From Mariniblastus sp. (GTDB lineage: Bacteria; Planctomycetota; Planctomycetia; Pirellulales; Pirellulaceae): DNA of 64,000 nucleotides. The translations under genes and the position numbers were made by a program. Of the stretch, positions 1 through 8,203 are shown in pieces; within the stretch, counting starts at the first letter, position 1; each line of letters opens with the position of its first letter. Where the stretch lies: assembly GCA_028823415.1 (NCBI GenBank), contig JAPKBL010000007.1, forward strand, positions 1 to 64,000. Reading direction: 5' to 3'. The notes below the pieces were generated by a model. That model ran no database searches and had not been told where the DNA came from. It saw only the letters and a list, made by a program, of their open reading frames with translations.

Positions 1-349
1 CATCCATTCCTGGGACGTTGCTGATAAATCCGAATCCTTTGGTGTCGTTAAAAAACTTGACGGTTCCATTGCCTCTTGCGGTCATCTCTGCTGTAACCTC
101 GTCGCCGTTGCTGACAAATCCGAATCCTTTGGTGTCGTTAAAAAACTTGACGGTTCCATTGCCTCTTGCGGTCATCTCTGCTGTAACCTCGTCGCCGTTG
201 CTGACAAATCCGAATCCTTTGGTGTCGTTAAAAAACTTAACGGTTCCATTCTTAATCCGGTCCTGCGTCTTCTCCTGAGCTTGGATTGTCAGTGGGGCGA
301 GTGAAAAAATTAGCGTACAAGCCAGACTTAAAAAGGTAGCGCGATTCAT
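1..349 (-). CDS. Exported protein with tandem cold-shock-type repeats (3' end outside window)
   Basis: Read on the minus strand from the ATG at 349-347, this frame is open to the window edge (116 codons). Residues 1-25 form a classical signal peptide (MNRATFLSLACTLIFSLAPL, then an AQA-type cleavage site). After a short linker comes a 30-residue unit that starts NGTVKFFNDTKGFGFV and continues SNGDEVTAEMTARG. It occurs twice in full and begins a third time, where it diverges to GFGFISNVPGMD. The first half of each unit is the N-terminal part of a cold-shock domain, with the RNP1 motif KGFGF. The RNP2 part (VFVH) is missing from the two full units; the third copy may be a complete domain running off the window. 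Cold-shock proteins are normally cytoplasmic RNA/DNA binders, so the signal peptide is odd. The two full copies are nearly identical in DNA, pointing to recent duplication or gene conversion. Function unknown. Confidence 0.75.
   Translation of the reverse strand, partial: MNRATFLSLACTLIFSLAPLTIQAQEKTQDRIKNGTVKFFNDTKGFGFVSNGDEVTAEMTARGNGTVKFFNDTKGFGFVSNGDEVTAEMTARGNGTVKFFNDTKGFGFISNVPGMD
21..250. repeat. 90-bp tandem repeat, about 2.5 copies, coding
   Basis: Copies start at 21, 111 and 201 with a period of exactly 90 bp. The third ends near 250, where the unique N-terminal coding part of the minus-strand gene begins. I see only two differences between copies: position 24 (T against C, which changes Val to Ile in the protein) and position 239 (silent). 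The period is a multiple of three, so copy number can change without a frameshift. Arrays like this are also prone to assembly collapse. Confidence 0.9.
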
Positions 350-579
350 AAGTAAATCCTATTCGATTGGAAGCGATTTAGAGTGGTGCTTCCCTAGGTG
401 CAAATGGTGTGCCGGACTCAAATAAACGAAGAAAATCGGATCTTTGTCGGATTTCAATGCTGATTCTTTCTCAATTTGCGATCAATGTCTCAAATTGAAA
501 CTAATTGAGTTGATATGAGAATTTGAGTTGCCCTGTGAATTACCGCCAACATCTTGGTTAGATAGTTTTATCGATGGCG

Positions 580-611
580 TCCCCAATGAATCGAAAATAA
601 TTCATTGGGGA
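580..611. repeat. Perfect 12-bp inverted repeat
   Basis: TCCCCAATGAAT (580-591) is exactly complementary to ATTCATTGGGGA (600-611), with an 8-nt loop. Neither strand has a T run after the stem, so it is not a typical intrinsic terminator. It lies about 230 bp upstream of the minus-strand repeat gene and could be part of its leader, an operator, or an unrelated structured element. Confidence 0.7.
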
Positions 612-617
612 TCGAGG

Positions 618-678
618 GTTCGGACAAATTTATAGTTGGTTCGCGTACGCAATTGGTTTAACAGATGTTTGTCCGAAC
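618..678. repeat. Perfect 11-bp inverted repeat with 39-bp spacer
   Basis: GTTCGGACAAA (618-628) pairs exactly with TTTGTCCGAAC (668-678). The spacer contains the palindrome GCGTACGC flanked by TTGG repeats. Lying just 6 bp from the 580-611 hairpin, it makes a compact structured block that could be a regulatory RNA, a protein-binding site or a mobile-element remnant. Nothing in the sequence decides between these. Confidence 0.6.
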
Positions 679-1291
679 GTAACCGATTAACAGATCGTTG
701 AGAGTGGATCGTAGTACCGAGCACGCAAAATTGGACGAGCGATTTCACTGACAAAGGAAAACAACCAACCAATTAGGTTATGGAAGACAGATTTCCAAAT
801 TGCCCGTGGCAAATTAAGTGATTGGTATTTCTACGACGTTACAGTGAAATTGTACCAACAGCTATTGGGATCGGAAACGCTTCGTCGTCCGAGAGACGAT
901 ATGGATGGGAGTCTGTGCTCAAATTTACGCAGGATTTTGTATTGTTTTGGAATGGCGGGACTGGCCAAAGCCAATGGAAGAAATCGGATCATACAATCTT
1001 GCGGAGAGGAAAATCGACTGCACGAGTTTACCATCGATTGTTTGAATTTGGAATAAATATCCTTTGCGGCGGTTCCATGATATTTTCTCGTCAGACAACT
1101 GTTTCCAACGCGTCTCAATACAAGACTTTGGGTTTATTATGAGACTTATGAGAGGATATTTAGAAAATTGGTTGTCCAGACTCTCTAAAAGACACCAGTT
1201 CTACTCGTGTCCCGAATTTTGCAAAGGGCGAAGGTTGGGTCGAAATTTTTCTCGCTAGTAAACCACTTCCTAATATTTGGAGCACTCCGCT

Positions 1292-1387
1292 GTGAAATTT
1301 CCATTTCTTTACGCCGTTGTGATCGCAATTGGTCTATTAGCTGTTCAATCGGACTGTCCGCCCAGTCGGCCAAGGAAAGGACGTTAG
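1292..1387 (+). CDS. Possible 31-residue lipoprotein-like peptide, GTG start
   Basis: A GTG-initiated frame encodes a peptide starting KFPFLYAVVIAIGLLAV followed by QSDC and a short basic tail. Lys, a hydrophobic stretch and a Cys at about residue 22 resemble a minimal exported lipoprotein, as in bacterial entericidin-type peptides. The box before the Cys (QSD) is poor, however. GGAG lies about 12 nt upstream of the GTG. There is no conserved neighbour to support it. It may be chance. Confidence 0.2.
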   Translation: MKFPFLYAVVIAIGLLAVQSDCPPSRPRKGR

Positions 1388-1681
1388 GAAAAAATTGACG
1401 CAAATGAAAAAAGCCAATCACAAACGGAATCAGGCAGAAATAGATTGATTGCGAATCAAGTTGAGAGTCGAAATTCAGTTGACCAAGAGACAATGATTCA
1501 GCCAGTTGCTGATTCAGATGAAGGTGATGGAGATGGAGATGGAGATTTCGGTATTGGTGGAAGAAGAAAGTGCATTAAGGCGGGGGGAGTATGGTGCATT
1601 ACCAGCAATGGAAAGTTTTGCATGATGACACTCCCGCTGAGCACGGCTATGAATATGAATAATGATTTTTAGCCAGAATTT

Positions 1682-1960
1682 TTGGATCAGGAGAATAAAA
1701 ATTCTACAACCAGTAAGACAACAGGGGATGATCCGAACGACGGCATCAAAATTGCGATTGAATATATGCTTGTATCTGCAATTCAAAAAGCAAATGCGGT
1801 TGGCCCAGGCCCCTCTGTATTATTTGTGGATGATCGCCATCGTGACTTGAGTTATCAAGAAACCATCGAGTTGGTCGCATTAACCGGGGAGTTGGCACTC
1901 GCCAATAAAATCAAGCGATTGACTTCTGGTAAATCTTTCGACTCGGGCGAAATTAATTGA
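1682..1960 (+). CDS. Hypothetical protein, weak, TTG start
   Basis: This 92-codon frame begins at a TTG two codons after an in-frame TAG (1670-1672) that closes another open frame beginning at 1445. The composition is more protein-like than its neighbours: an acidic N-terminus, then a predicted helix around EYMLVSAIQKANAV, then LFVDDRHRDLSYQETIELV and a helical tail. No family is recognised and no ribosome-binding site precedes the TTG. It could be a real small protein, the 3' part of a decayed gene broken at the TAG, or chance. Confidence 0.25.
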   Translation: MDQENKNSTTSKTTGDDPNDGIKIAIEYMLVSAIQKANAVGPGPSVLFVDDRHRDLSYQETIELVALTGELALANKIKRLTSGKSFDSGEIN

Positions 1961-2081
1961 ACGGCGCTTTCTACCGTAGTTGTGCTCTCCGATCGAACTG
2001 AAACCAACAAGCTAATGGCATTGGTGTTTAAAGACTGTCAATAATACAGGCATGGGGTTAAACATTACGCAAAAAGATTGA

Positions 2082-2112
2082 ACGGCATTTTCGAGTAAGT
2101 GCCGTCTTTTTA
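2082..2112 (+). terminator. Weak intrinsic terminator
   Basis: ACGGCA (2082-2087) pairs with TGCCGT (2100-2105) across a 12-nt loop and is followed by CTTTTTA. It reads on the plus strand, upstream of the sigma factor. The stem is short, so this is tentative. Confidence 0.4.
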
Positions 2113-2324
2113 TTTCTTTCCCCTTTTGTGTTCATCGAGCTGGACGTTTACTAAATTCCTTAAATTACTACGTTTGAGACTTTATTGAGATATTATTTTG
2201 ACTAAACTAGCGACTTAGAAAAAAGGCGAAGGAAATGATTGTTTTGTTCAGTGACGGCTCTGCTTTTAAGTGAGCGTCTGATTTAGATAAATTCCAATGA
2301 AGCCACAGGCGGGTTGTTCAAAAT

Positions 2325-2894
2325 ATGAGCTCTCTTTATGAAACCAAAAGTGATAGGCCTTCAAGCGGACGCGATTTAAGCTTCAGCGATGACGATTATT
2401 CCCGTCTAAAGAATATTGCCAATGGATTGATTCGCCGCGAAATGACCAGCACACTTACGGCTACAGGCCTAGTTCACGAGTGGTTTCTAAAATCCATTAA
2501 GTCGAGGTTCTCTCCCCAAGAGCGAGTGGATGAGTTAAACGAATCTCCGCAGTTTCGTTATGCGTCTCGAAATATGAAGCAGATTCTAATCGACCGCGGC
2601 AGGTCACGCATTTCTCGGAAAAAATCTGAAAGAAATGCGACTCACAGTCTGGTTGATAATTCCACACTGTTAAAGCTCCAAGAGGCGGACGAATTTATCG
2701 TCGCTCTTGAAGAGGCCGTTTTATTAATGCAGGCGACGATGCCGGAAAATGCTCAATTGGTTCGATTGCGGGTTTTCGAGGGAAAATCAATTGAGGAGTC
2801 GGCGGAAATACTTGGAATGGCGAGAGCGACTGCCTTTCGGAAATGGTCTTTTTGTAAAGCTTGGTTAGCGAGCCGGGTTGACTGTCCGGTTTGA
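2325..2894 (+). CDS. ECF-type RNA polymerase sigma factor (planctomycete family)
   Basis: A 189-residue protein with the layout of the Sig-70_X6/TIGR02999 sigma factors abundant in planctomycetes. Region 2 carries TATGLVHEWFLKS and FRYASRNMKQILIDRGRSR (about residues 46-105), matching the family's 'LVHEAYL' and 'MRRILID.AR.R' blocks. Region 4 (about 130-185) has LVRLRVFEGKSIEESAEIL and then MARATAFRKWSFCKAWL, a helix-turn-helix that should contact the -35 element. The start is the ATG at 2325, with no strong ribosome-binding site. The large Ser/Thr kinase lies 209 bp downstream. In planctomycetes, kinases and ECF factors of this kind are commonly neighbours, so kinase-controlled sigma activity is a reasonable inference. 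The promoter target is unknown. Confidence 0.9.
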   Translation: MSSLYETKSDRPSSGRDLSFSDDDYSRLKNIANGLIRREMTSTLTATGLVHEWFLKSIKSRFSPQERVDELNESPQFRYASRNMKQILIDRGRSRISRKKSERNATHSLVDNSTLLKLQEADEFIVALEEAVLLMQATMPENAQLVRLRVFEGKSIEESAEILGMARATAFRKWSFCKAWLASRVDCPV

Positions 2895-3103
2895 GATAAT
2901 GAGTGCTGATGCGGCATTTATTTTTCGTTGAATTGAAAAATTCCGATTTTTCTGGGATTCTTTGGGCCCCGTTTACGCACTATTGTTAACGAAAGCGGTG
3001 CGCGAAGTTTACTGTGCCGTTCCTAGAGGGGGGCCTCCGTTCGACAAATTTTGTTCGACAAGCGGCCTTGCAATCAACTAATTCGGTGAACGAGATTACA
3101 AGC

Positions 3104-5689
3104 ATGGACTCTACGTACTTTAAGCGACTCGAAACCGCATTTAATAACGTAGAAGAGGCGAGTACGGACGCTCAGCGGCAGGAAATCATTTCGACGCTAA
3201 ATCTCAGTGATCCAGATATAGTCGAGGAACTTGAGACCCTTATCTCTTTGAAAAAAGAGCAAGATCTAATCAAAAGTCAGTCATCGGATAAGAGTTTATT
3301 TGACTTACTTTTGACAACATTGGGTGAGGGAAGTCGCAAAGATTCCTCTGCGAGCCTACTCCACTACCTTTCGGAAACTCATGGCACGTCGGGTTCAGAT
3401 GAAATTGCCATTCTGAGGGGGTTTTCGTTTCGAAAATTGATCGCAACGGGGGCGACGGGCTTTGTCTTCGAGGGGTGGGATGAAATTCTCTGTCGGCAAG
3501 TCGCAATAAAAGTACTATCGCCGTCGATTGCGAGTGAGGCAAGTTCTAAAAGTCGATTTCTAAGTGAAGCAAGGTTGGCGACCTCGATAGACCATAAGAA
3601 CGTTATCGATGTGTATCACGTTTCTGCAGACCAAGATTCAATACTTGTATTTTTTGTAATGGAGTGGTTTGAAGGAGGAACGCTGCAGGATTGGCTGGAT
3701 CACAACGATTTTGGGTTGGCGACGCTCCGATCTCGAATTTCTATTTTTAGTGAGTTAGTTTTAGGGTTGGATGCCATTCATGAGACGGGAATTATCCATC
3801 GTGATCTAAAGCCTGGAAACGTGATGATCAACGAGAAAACACGCGACCTAAAGATTCTTGATTTTGGTCTAGCAATTAACCCAGCGGTGGATGCTGAGAA
3901 AGTTACGCTTGCTGGGACTCCGCTTTATATGGCTCCAGAACAAATGGAAGGGGCGTCCCTATCGACTAAGACTGATCTGTTCGCGTTAGCTGAGATTGCC
4001 TGTTTACTTTTCACGGGGACTCATCCATTTGAAGCCCGTGATCTCGACGACTTATCGCGACAGCTTTTAAAGGGCCCGGATGGTTTGCGGGCAAATCCGT
4101 CAATTGATCCAAATCTAAAGGATGTATTGCTGAAGGGTCTTTGTCGGGAACCAAGTGGCCGGTATGAGAATGCAAAGAGTTTCGGAGTGGCAATTGAAAA
4201 TGCATTCGCAGATGTTTGTTTACCTGAGCTTAATAATTCCACGATTCCATTATTAGTTCCAACACAAAGCCAATCTCCGAATAGATTTCGGGATTTCAGT
4301 AGTTGGCTAATTAATCCATTGGTTTGGGTGGTGGTTGTCTGCCTTTCTGTGGGGGGGGCTTATCTGCTAAGAGGCGACTCTGCCCAACAGGCTGTCGAAA
4401 ATCCATCGACGGAGGTCGAAGTTGTTAAGCCACAAAAAGGCAAGTGGATTGATGAGCAGCATTTTGAAAATTATGAAGGGATTCACTTCGTTCAGGTTCA
4501 ACTTGGCAACGCGGGGCGAGAGGAGAAGGAGGCCTTCGCTAAGGAATACCCTGAGCTTTCGGAAAACCTTGGTTGGTCAAATTATAATCCCAGCGATCGC
4601 TGGCTGATTATGGAAGATCTCGTTTCTTCGAAACACTATCACGCAATCATGGGAATAGAAGCCGAGGTCCCCGATAACGAGGAAGTGATTTCTAATATCA
4701 CTTACGCTGATGTAAATGAGTTCTGTAAAAAGCTGACTAAAAACTGTCCAAATGGCCTTCAGTATACGCCAATTTCAAGGAATCAACTTTGCTATGCGAT
4801 TTACGGAAAACACCATTTTATCGATGGAGTACCGATAGACGATCTTAGCGATGCGTTTCTTAATTTGAGTAACGGTCAGTTGCCGGGTCAACAAAATCCC
4901 ACGACTCTCCCCTTGATCAGTGGGGTGTACGGTCAATCTTGGGAATGGACAGACGGTTACACGATTAAAGCACCTAAGCCAGATGGGATCGTTAGCTACA
5001 CGGACCGTATTGAGATGCCGCATGAGCGATCCTATCAAATTATGGGCGGGGGCCAGTCTGACATCTTTGTTCACCGCTCCAATATGGCCTCGGGAATGAA
5101 TGACTTTTATCACGACAGCGATAATCTTCTGTCGTCATTGGAGGCAGACGGACAAACAACATATTTGCGATCGATTATTTGTGGACAACCCGGTTGGGTT
5201 TCTTATCGTTACCAGTTTCCTAAGGGGATTCGGAATGCGTCGATTGGGAATTGTCTACACCTGTTGCGGGAAAACAGCCAGGGCGGGATAAAATTAAGAT
5301 ATCGAAAATCAGAATTGGATCCCATCCTAGATGATTGTGATTGGCAAGTTGTGTTTGACAAATGCGATCCGAAAACTCGGCCGATTTCGGATGACGCGCT
5401 TGGTCCAGTGCGATTCGATGTAAGTAAAGTGTTAGCTGGAGCGATTGAAGTAGAATTGAAATATTGGGTGCAATCGCCGCAGGAGCCGACTTACTATGAA
5501 CAGATTGCCAGAACCGTGGATACACGGAGCCTTTCGGCACGACCGATGGAATTTGTGGTGGTGGCAGAAGGCCGCCTTGAATCGATGCGGCAGTTCTCAA
5601 CCGCACCCGCGTCTTTTCGCCACCCGTTAATCTCCTTTCGCGTAATGGCGGAGTGGAAAGACGATGGTGATTCAGAAGCCTGGCCCTAG
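3104..5689 (+). CDS. Membrane Ser/Thr protein kinase with FGE-like C-terminal domain
   Basis: I place the start at the ATG at 3104 (861 residues) rather than the upstream GTG at 3014, because MDSTYFKRLETAF matches the usual N-terminus of planctomycete kinases (a helical segment before the catalytic domain). The Hanks-type kinase domain covers about residues 105-375. It has a glycine loop GATGFV, VAIKVL, the catalytic loop HRDLKPGNV (about 231), DFGLA (about 251) and APEQ (about 275), so it should be active. One transmembrane helix follows near 405-425. The outer part, about 445-700, resembles an FGE-sulfatase fold: YTPISRNQLCYAIYG, GVYGQSWEWTDGY (about 610), IMGGGQSD, FVHRSN and YLRSIICG. The paired catalytic cysteines of true FGE (MCHRSYC in SUMF1) appear as VHRSNM here, so it is probably a sensor or binding module. 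Residues 700-861 are not recognised. Confidence 0.9.
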   Translation: MDSTYFKRLETAFNNVEEASTDAQRQEIISTLNLSDPDIVEELETLISLKKEQDLIKSQSSDKSLFDLLLTTLGEGSRKDSSASLLHYLSETHGTSGSDEIAILRGFSFRKLIATGATGFVFEGWDEILCRQVAIKVLSPSIASEASSKSRFLSEARLATSIDHKNVIDVYHVSADQDSILVFFVMEWFEGGTLQDWLDHNDFGLATLRSRISIFSELVLGLDAIHETGIIHRDLKPGNVMINEKTRDLKILDFGLAINPAVDAEKVTLAGTPLYMAPEQMEGASLSTKTDLFALAEIACLLFTGTHPFEARDLDDLSRQLLKGPDGLRANPSIDPNLKDVLLKGLCREPSGRYENAKSFGVAIENAFADVCLPELNNSTIPLLVPTQSQSPNRFRDFSSWLINPLVWVVVVCLSVGGAYLLRGDSAQQAVENPSTEVEVVKPQKGKWIDEQHFENYEGIHFVQVQLGNAGREEKEAFAKEYPELSENLGWSNYNPSDRWLIMEDLVSSKHYHAIMGIEAEVPDNEEVISNITYADVNEFCKKLTKNCPNGLQYTPISRNQLCYAIYGKHHFIDGVPIDDLSDAFLNLSNGQLPGQQNPTTLPLISGVYGQSWEWTDGYTIKAPKPDGIVSYTDRIEMPHERSYQIMGGGQSDIFVHRSNMASGMNDFYHDSDNLLSSLEADGQTTYLRSIICGQPGWVSYRYQFPKGIRNASIGNCLHLLRENSQGGIKLRYRKSELDPILDDCDWQVVFDKCDPKTRPISDDALGPVRFDVSKVLAGAIEVELKYWVQSPQEPTYYEQIARTVDTRSLSARPMEFVVVAEGRLESMRQFSTAPASFRHPLISFRVMAEWKDDGDSEAWP

Positions 5690-5815
5690 AAATAACTCAA
5701 AGGGCGGGGACTCAAATAAATAAAATACGCAATTTAGCGTGAGTCAGAGGCCGGTGCCAAGTTTACGAGCCTTCAGGCTTGCCTCCTAACTCTTAATCCG
5801 TTCGCTAAAGATGGT

Positions 5816-6532
5816 TTAAGTTGTCGCCTTGGTTGGGTTTGAGGGATGTCGCGTATCGCGATACCACAGTGCGATGAAAATTGGCACCAACACGACGATC
5901 GCCCATTGATAAGCAGAGAGTCCGCCCGTCCAGTGGATCTCCGGTCGCAAGAATTCCGTGAGAAAACGAAACGCGAAATAGGCGAGAAAATAGACCTTGA
6001 TTAGCTGACCCTGCAGAATGCTATTCTTCAACATCCAGTACAGAATGATAGCCATCAATAGATGGAAAGCCGCTTCGTAGATTTGATTGGGATGGCGGGT
6101 GAGTTGGTCGACTTTGGGAAACACAACGCCCCAGGGAAGTTTGGTTTCAACTCCATAACAGCACCCCCCAAAAAAACATCCGAGGCGACCGACTCCAATC
6201 GCGACGGCAACCGGGACCGCAAAGGAATCACCTGTTTTCGTCTTAACACCACGAAACCATTTTCCTAACTCGACGCCAAAATAGCCTCCTACAAGGCCCA
6301 GTAGAACCGTCTTTCCACTCAGCAAAATTGATCCGGCATTGTGGAGCACATCTTCTGATAACAAGATGAATGGCAATTTAGCAAATATGATCGCGAAACA
6401 GAAACCGCACAGCACAATGAAAACTTTATCCGGTTTCGAAAGCTGAATTCGCTCAGCGGTGTATTTGGAAGTGAAGGCCGACACGATGAGGCCAGCGATA
6501 CAGCCGAGAATGGTAAACAGAGGGTAAAACAT
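5816..6532 (-). CDS. Lgt-like integral membrane protein (variant signature)
   Basis: A 238-residue, roughly seven-helix membrane protein of the prolipoprotein diacylglyceryl transferase (Lgt) family. Supporting blocks are GLVGGYFGVELGKW, GRLGCFFGGCCYG (about residues 114-126), RHPNQIYEA, and YFAFRFLTEFLRPE followed by GLSAYQ. True Lgt moves diacylglyceryl from phosphatidylglycerol to the lipobox cysteine of prelipoproteins. Its signature GRxGNFxNxE is altered here to GRLGCFFGGCC: the Asn and Glu are lost and two adjacent Cys are gained. It is therefore more likely a paralogue than the housekeeping enzyme. The radical SAM gene lies just upstream on the same strand (110 bp gap), so the two may form a unit. 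If related, the function probably concerns glycerolipid handling in the inner membrane. Start at the ATG at 6532. Confidence 0.8.
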   Translation of the reverse strand: MFYPLFTILGCIAGLIVSAFTSKYTAERIQLSKPDKVFIVLCGFCFAIIFAKLPFILLSEDVLHNAGSILLSGKTVLLGLVGGYFGVELGKWFRGVKTKTGDSFAVPVAVAIGVGRLGCFFGGCCYGVETKLPWGVVFPKVDQLTRHPNQIYEAAFHLLMAIILYWMLKNSILQGQLIKVYFLAYFAFRFLTEFLRPEIHWTGGLSAYQWAIVVLVPIFIALWYRDTRHPSNPTKATT

Positions 6533-6642
6533 TTACAAAATTGACGTTCGCTAAAACGCGGTTGCTAATGGATGATCAAAAGTAAATTCTAGATAGGCAA
6601 ATAATTGGTCAAATCCTCGGCAAAGAGTCTCAGATCACGGTG

Positions 6643-8154
6643 TCAGGCGATTGGAACGAATGAAGACTGAGGTGGCGCGGTAAGGTCCGGGAGTGGCACA
6701 TGCCCATCACGATAGAGAACATTGTATGCCGAAAAGGGAATCAAGTGTCCGGAGGGAAGAATATGGTGAACGCACGATTTCATCAGTTGGCGAATATCAA
6801 AATTGTAGGCATCCATAAAGGAAGTAGTGGTTATCCTCAGCATATGCTCAGGCTCGAGTTCCATGCTAAGAGCGCTATGAAGAAATTCTTTCGCCAGTGA
6901 GACGATGTTTGAATTAGATTGCGGTGTGTCTGAGCCAGAGTTGCCCGACTGTAGATGCTGCGCGAACAATCCTAACGCACTGTCTATTTGGGATGGGTTG
7001 GCATTGGTAAGTCCGCATCCAAATGAATCGAGTACGGTAGAAATCAGCTCTTTGGCTCTTGGTCGGTCGAATGTAATCCGCCCCGATAACAAATCAATAT
7101 GTTTTTCGATATCAATGAATCTTGCGAGTGGCGTGAATTCAAGATCGGGTTTAAACCGCCGATAGGTATATGCCAGCGTGTGACCATTGGGGTGAGCGCA
7201 AGGCAGCGGGGAGAAATCGGATGCCTTCCATTTTCCATCTGTTTGTGATTCAAGCCCGTGAAGAATGTCTGGGAAAGTGATGCGGTTTTCAAGTTCATCA
7301 GGCAGGAAGTAACGCCCGGTGTAGGTTGTCGGTTGAAAACTCACACCGGTAATCCAAGGTCGTTCAAGAGCGAATTCTGTGATTGGGCCAATTTGTTCAT
7401 CGTTGACGCCCGCCTGAAGGGTGCAAACGAGTGTCGTTCGGATCCCCATTTCTCCGAGGCGTTTGATCGCTCTGAGCTTGGTCTCTACCAACGATACGCC
7501 CCGAAGGGTTTCCGTTTGAATGTCTTCGAATGAATCGAATTGGAAATAAACTTCGCATCGCTTTCGATGGGAAGCCAGAAAATCGACAAATTTCGAATCC
7601 CTCGCAATTCTTAATCCATTCGTGTTGATCATCACGATATCGATCGGCTGTTCGCAAGCGTATTGAAAAATGGTTTCGAAATCGGGATGGATGGTCGGTT
7701 CACCGCCCGAAAGTTGCAAGATTTCGGGTTGTGTTTCAACCTCAACAAGCCGATCTATCGCGCGTTTGCATTGCTCGACCGTGAGGTGAGTCCCGCCTGG
7801 TCCACTGCCTGCAAAACAGATGGGGCATTCCAGATTGCAATGCGAGGTAATTTCCAACAGACCAATGCAGGTGTGTTGCTCATGTTCGCTGCAAACCCCA
7901 CAGTCATAAGGACAGCCAAGTTTTGGTTGGATTCCAAACTTTGTGGGTTGTTTACCAGGTAAGGTGAATTCGTTTCGATCAAAATGACTGGCGTCGCTAC
8001 AGACGAAGTCCTCGCGGAATCCATGTTCTTTGCAGAACTTTCTAAAATACACTCGATTGCCCTTCGTGATGATTTTGGCATCAACCAGTGATAGGCACTG
8101 AGGGCAAAGGCTTTTTGTCGTGCCGAGGAAATTGTGATCACGGTATTGGTGCAT
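6643..8154 (-). CDS. Radical SAM protein related to tetraether synthase/MJ0619
   Basis: Start taken at the ATG at 8154 (503 residues); a TTG at 8187 would add 11. The N-terminus has LCPQC (Cys17, Cys20) and CKEHG (Cys41, His44), a rubredoxin- or zinc-like site. A second cluster follows, GCPYDCGVC with Cys81, 85, 88 and 96. The radical SAM motif is CNLECPICF (Cys106, 110, 113), followed by LSGGEPT (about 149-154) and NTNGLRI. This order (CxxC/CxxH knuckle, GCPxxCGxC, TxxCNLxCPxCFA) is, as I recall it, that of archaeal MJ0619/Tes, which joins lipid chains into tetraethers, and of its bacterial homologues. Pairing with an Lgt-like protein also suggests lipid chemistry. The alternative is a generic radical SAM methylase. 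The family is firm; the substrate is inference. Confidence 0.85.
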   Translation of the reverse strand: MHQYRDHNFLGTTKSLCPQCLSLVDAKIITKGNRVYFRKFCKEHGFREDFVCSDASHFDRNEFTLPGKQPTKFGIQPKLGCPYDCGVCSEHEQHTCIGLLEITSHCNLECPICFAGSGPGGTHLTVEQCKRAIDRLVEVETQPEILQLSGGEPTIHPDFETIFQYACEQPIDIVMINTNGLRIARDSKFVDFLASHRKRCEVYFQFDSFEDIQTETLRGVSLVETKLRAIKRLGEMGIRTTLVCTLQAGVNDEQIGPITEFALERPWITGVSFQPTTYTGRYFLPDELENRITFPDILHGLESQTDGKWKASDFSPLPCAHPNGHTLAYTYRRFKPDLEFTPLARFIDIEKHIDLLSGRITFDRPRAKELISTVLDSFGCGLTNANPSQIDSALGLFAQHLQSGNSGSDTPQSNSNIVSLAKEFLHSALSMELEPEHMLRITTTSFMDAYNFDIRQLMKSCVHHILPSGHLIPFSAYNVLYRDGHVPLPDLTAPPQSSFVPIA

Positions 8155-8203
8155 GGGATACAATCGCAAAGTAAACGCGCCGGCCAAGTTCAGTTATTCT
8201 CAA

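Larger units (their letters stand above)
350..2324. other. Mostly non-coding region between the repeat protein and the sigma factor
   Basis: About 2 kb with no recognisable gene. Several frames of 60-106 codons are open on both strands (for example 822-1142 plus, 831-1118 minus, 1185-1493 minus). They overlap one another, and their translations look like random reading of AT-rich DNA. The region holds two perfect inverted repeats (580-611 and 618-678), a short GATGGA hexamer run near 1525-1545, two weak small-gene candidates listed separately, and a terminator-like hairpin at 2082-2112. The promoter of the minus-strand repeat gene should lie just right of 349, but I cannot place -35/-10 boxes with confidence. 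Confidence 0.6.

Noticed and set aside
21-250. CRISPR-like array
   Set aside because: The 90-bp units are contiguous with no variable spacers and encode protein; no cas genes are present.
18-278. Plus-strand ORF of 86 codons over the 90-bp repeat
   Set aside because: The minus strand gives a clean signal peptide and cold-shock repeats. The plus-strand translation is only the mirror of the repeat.
1445-1672. ORF containing a GATGGA hexamer run
   Set aside because: It looks like low-complexity translation of a microsatellite and stops before the next frame; no family or ribosome-binding site.
4440-5190. Kinase C-terminus as an active formylglycine-generating enzyme
   Set aside because: The expected catalytic Cys positions appear to be Val and Met, so catalysis is unlikely.
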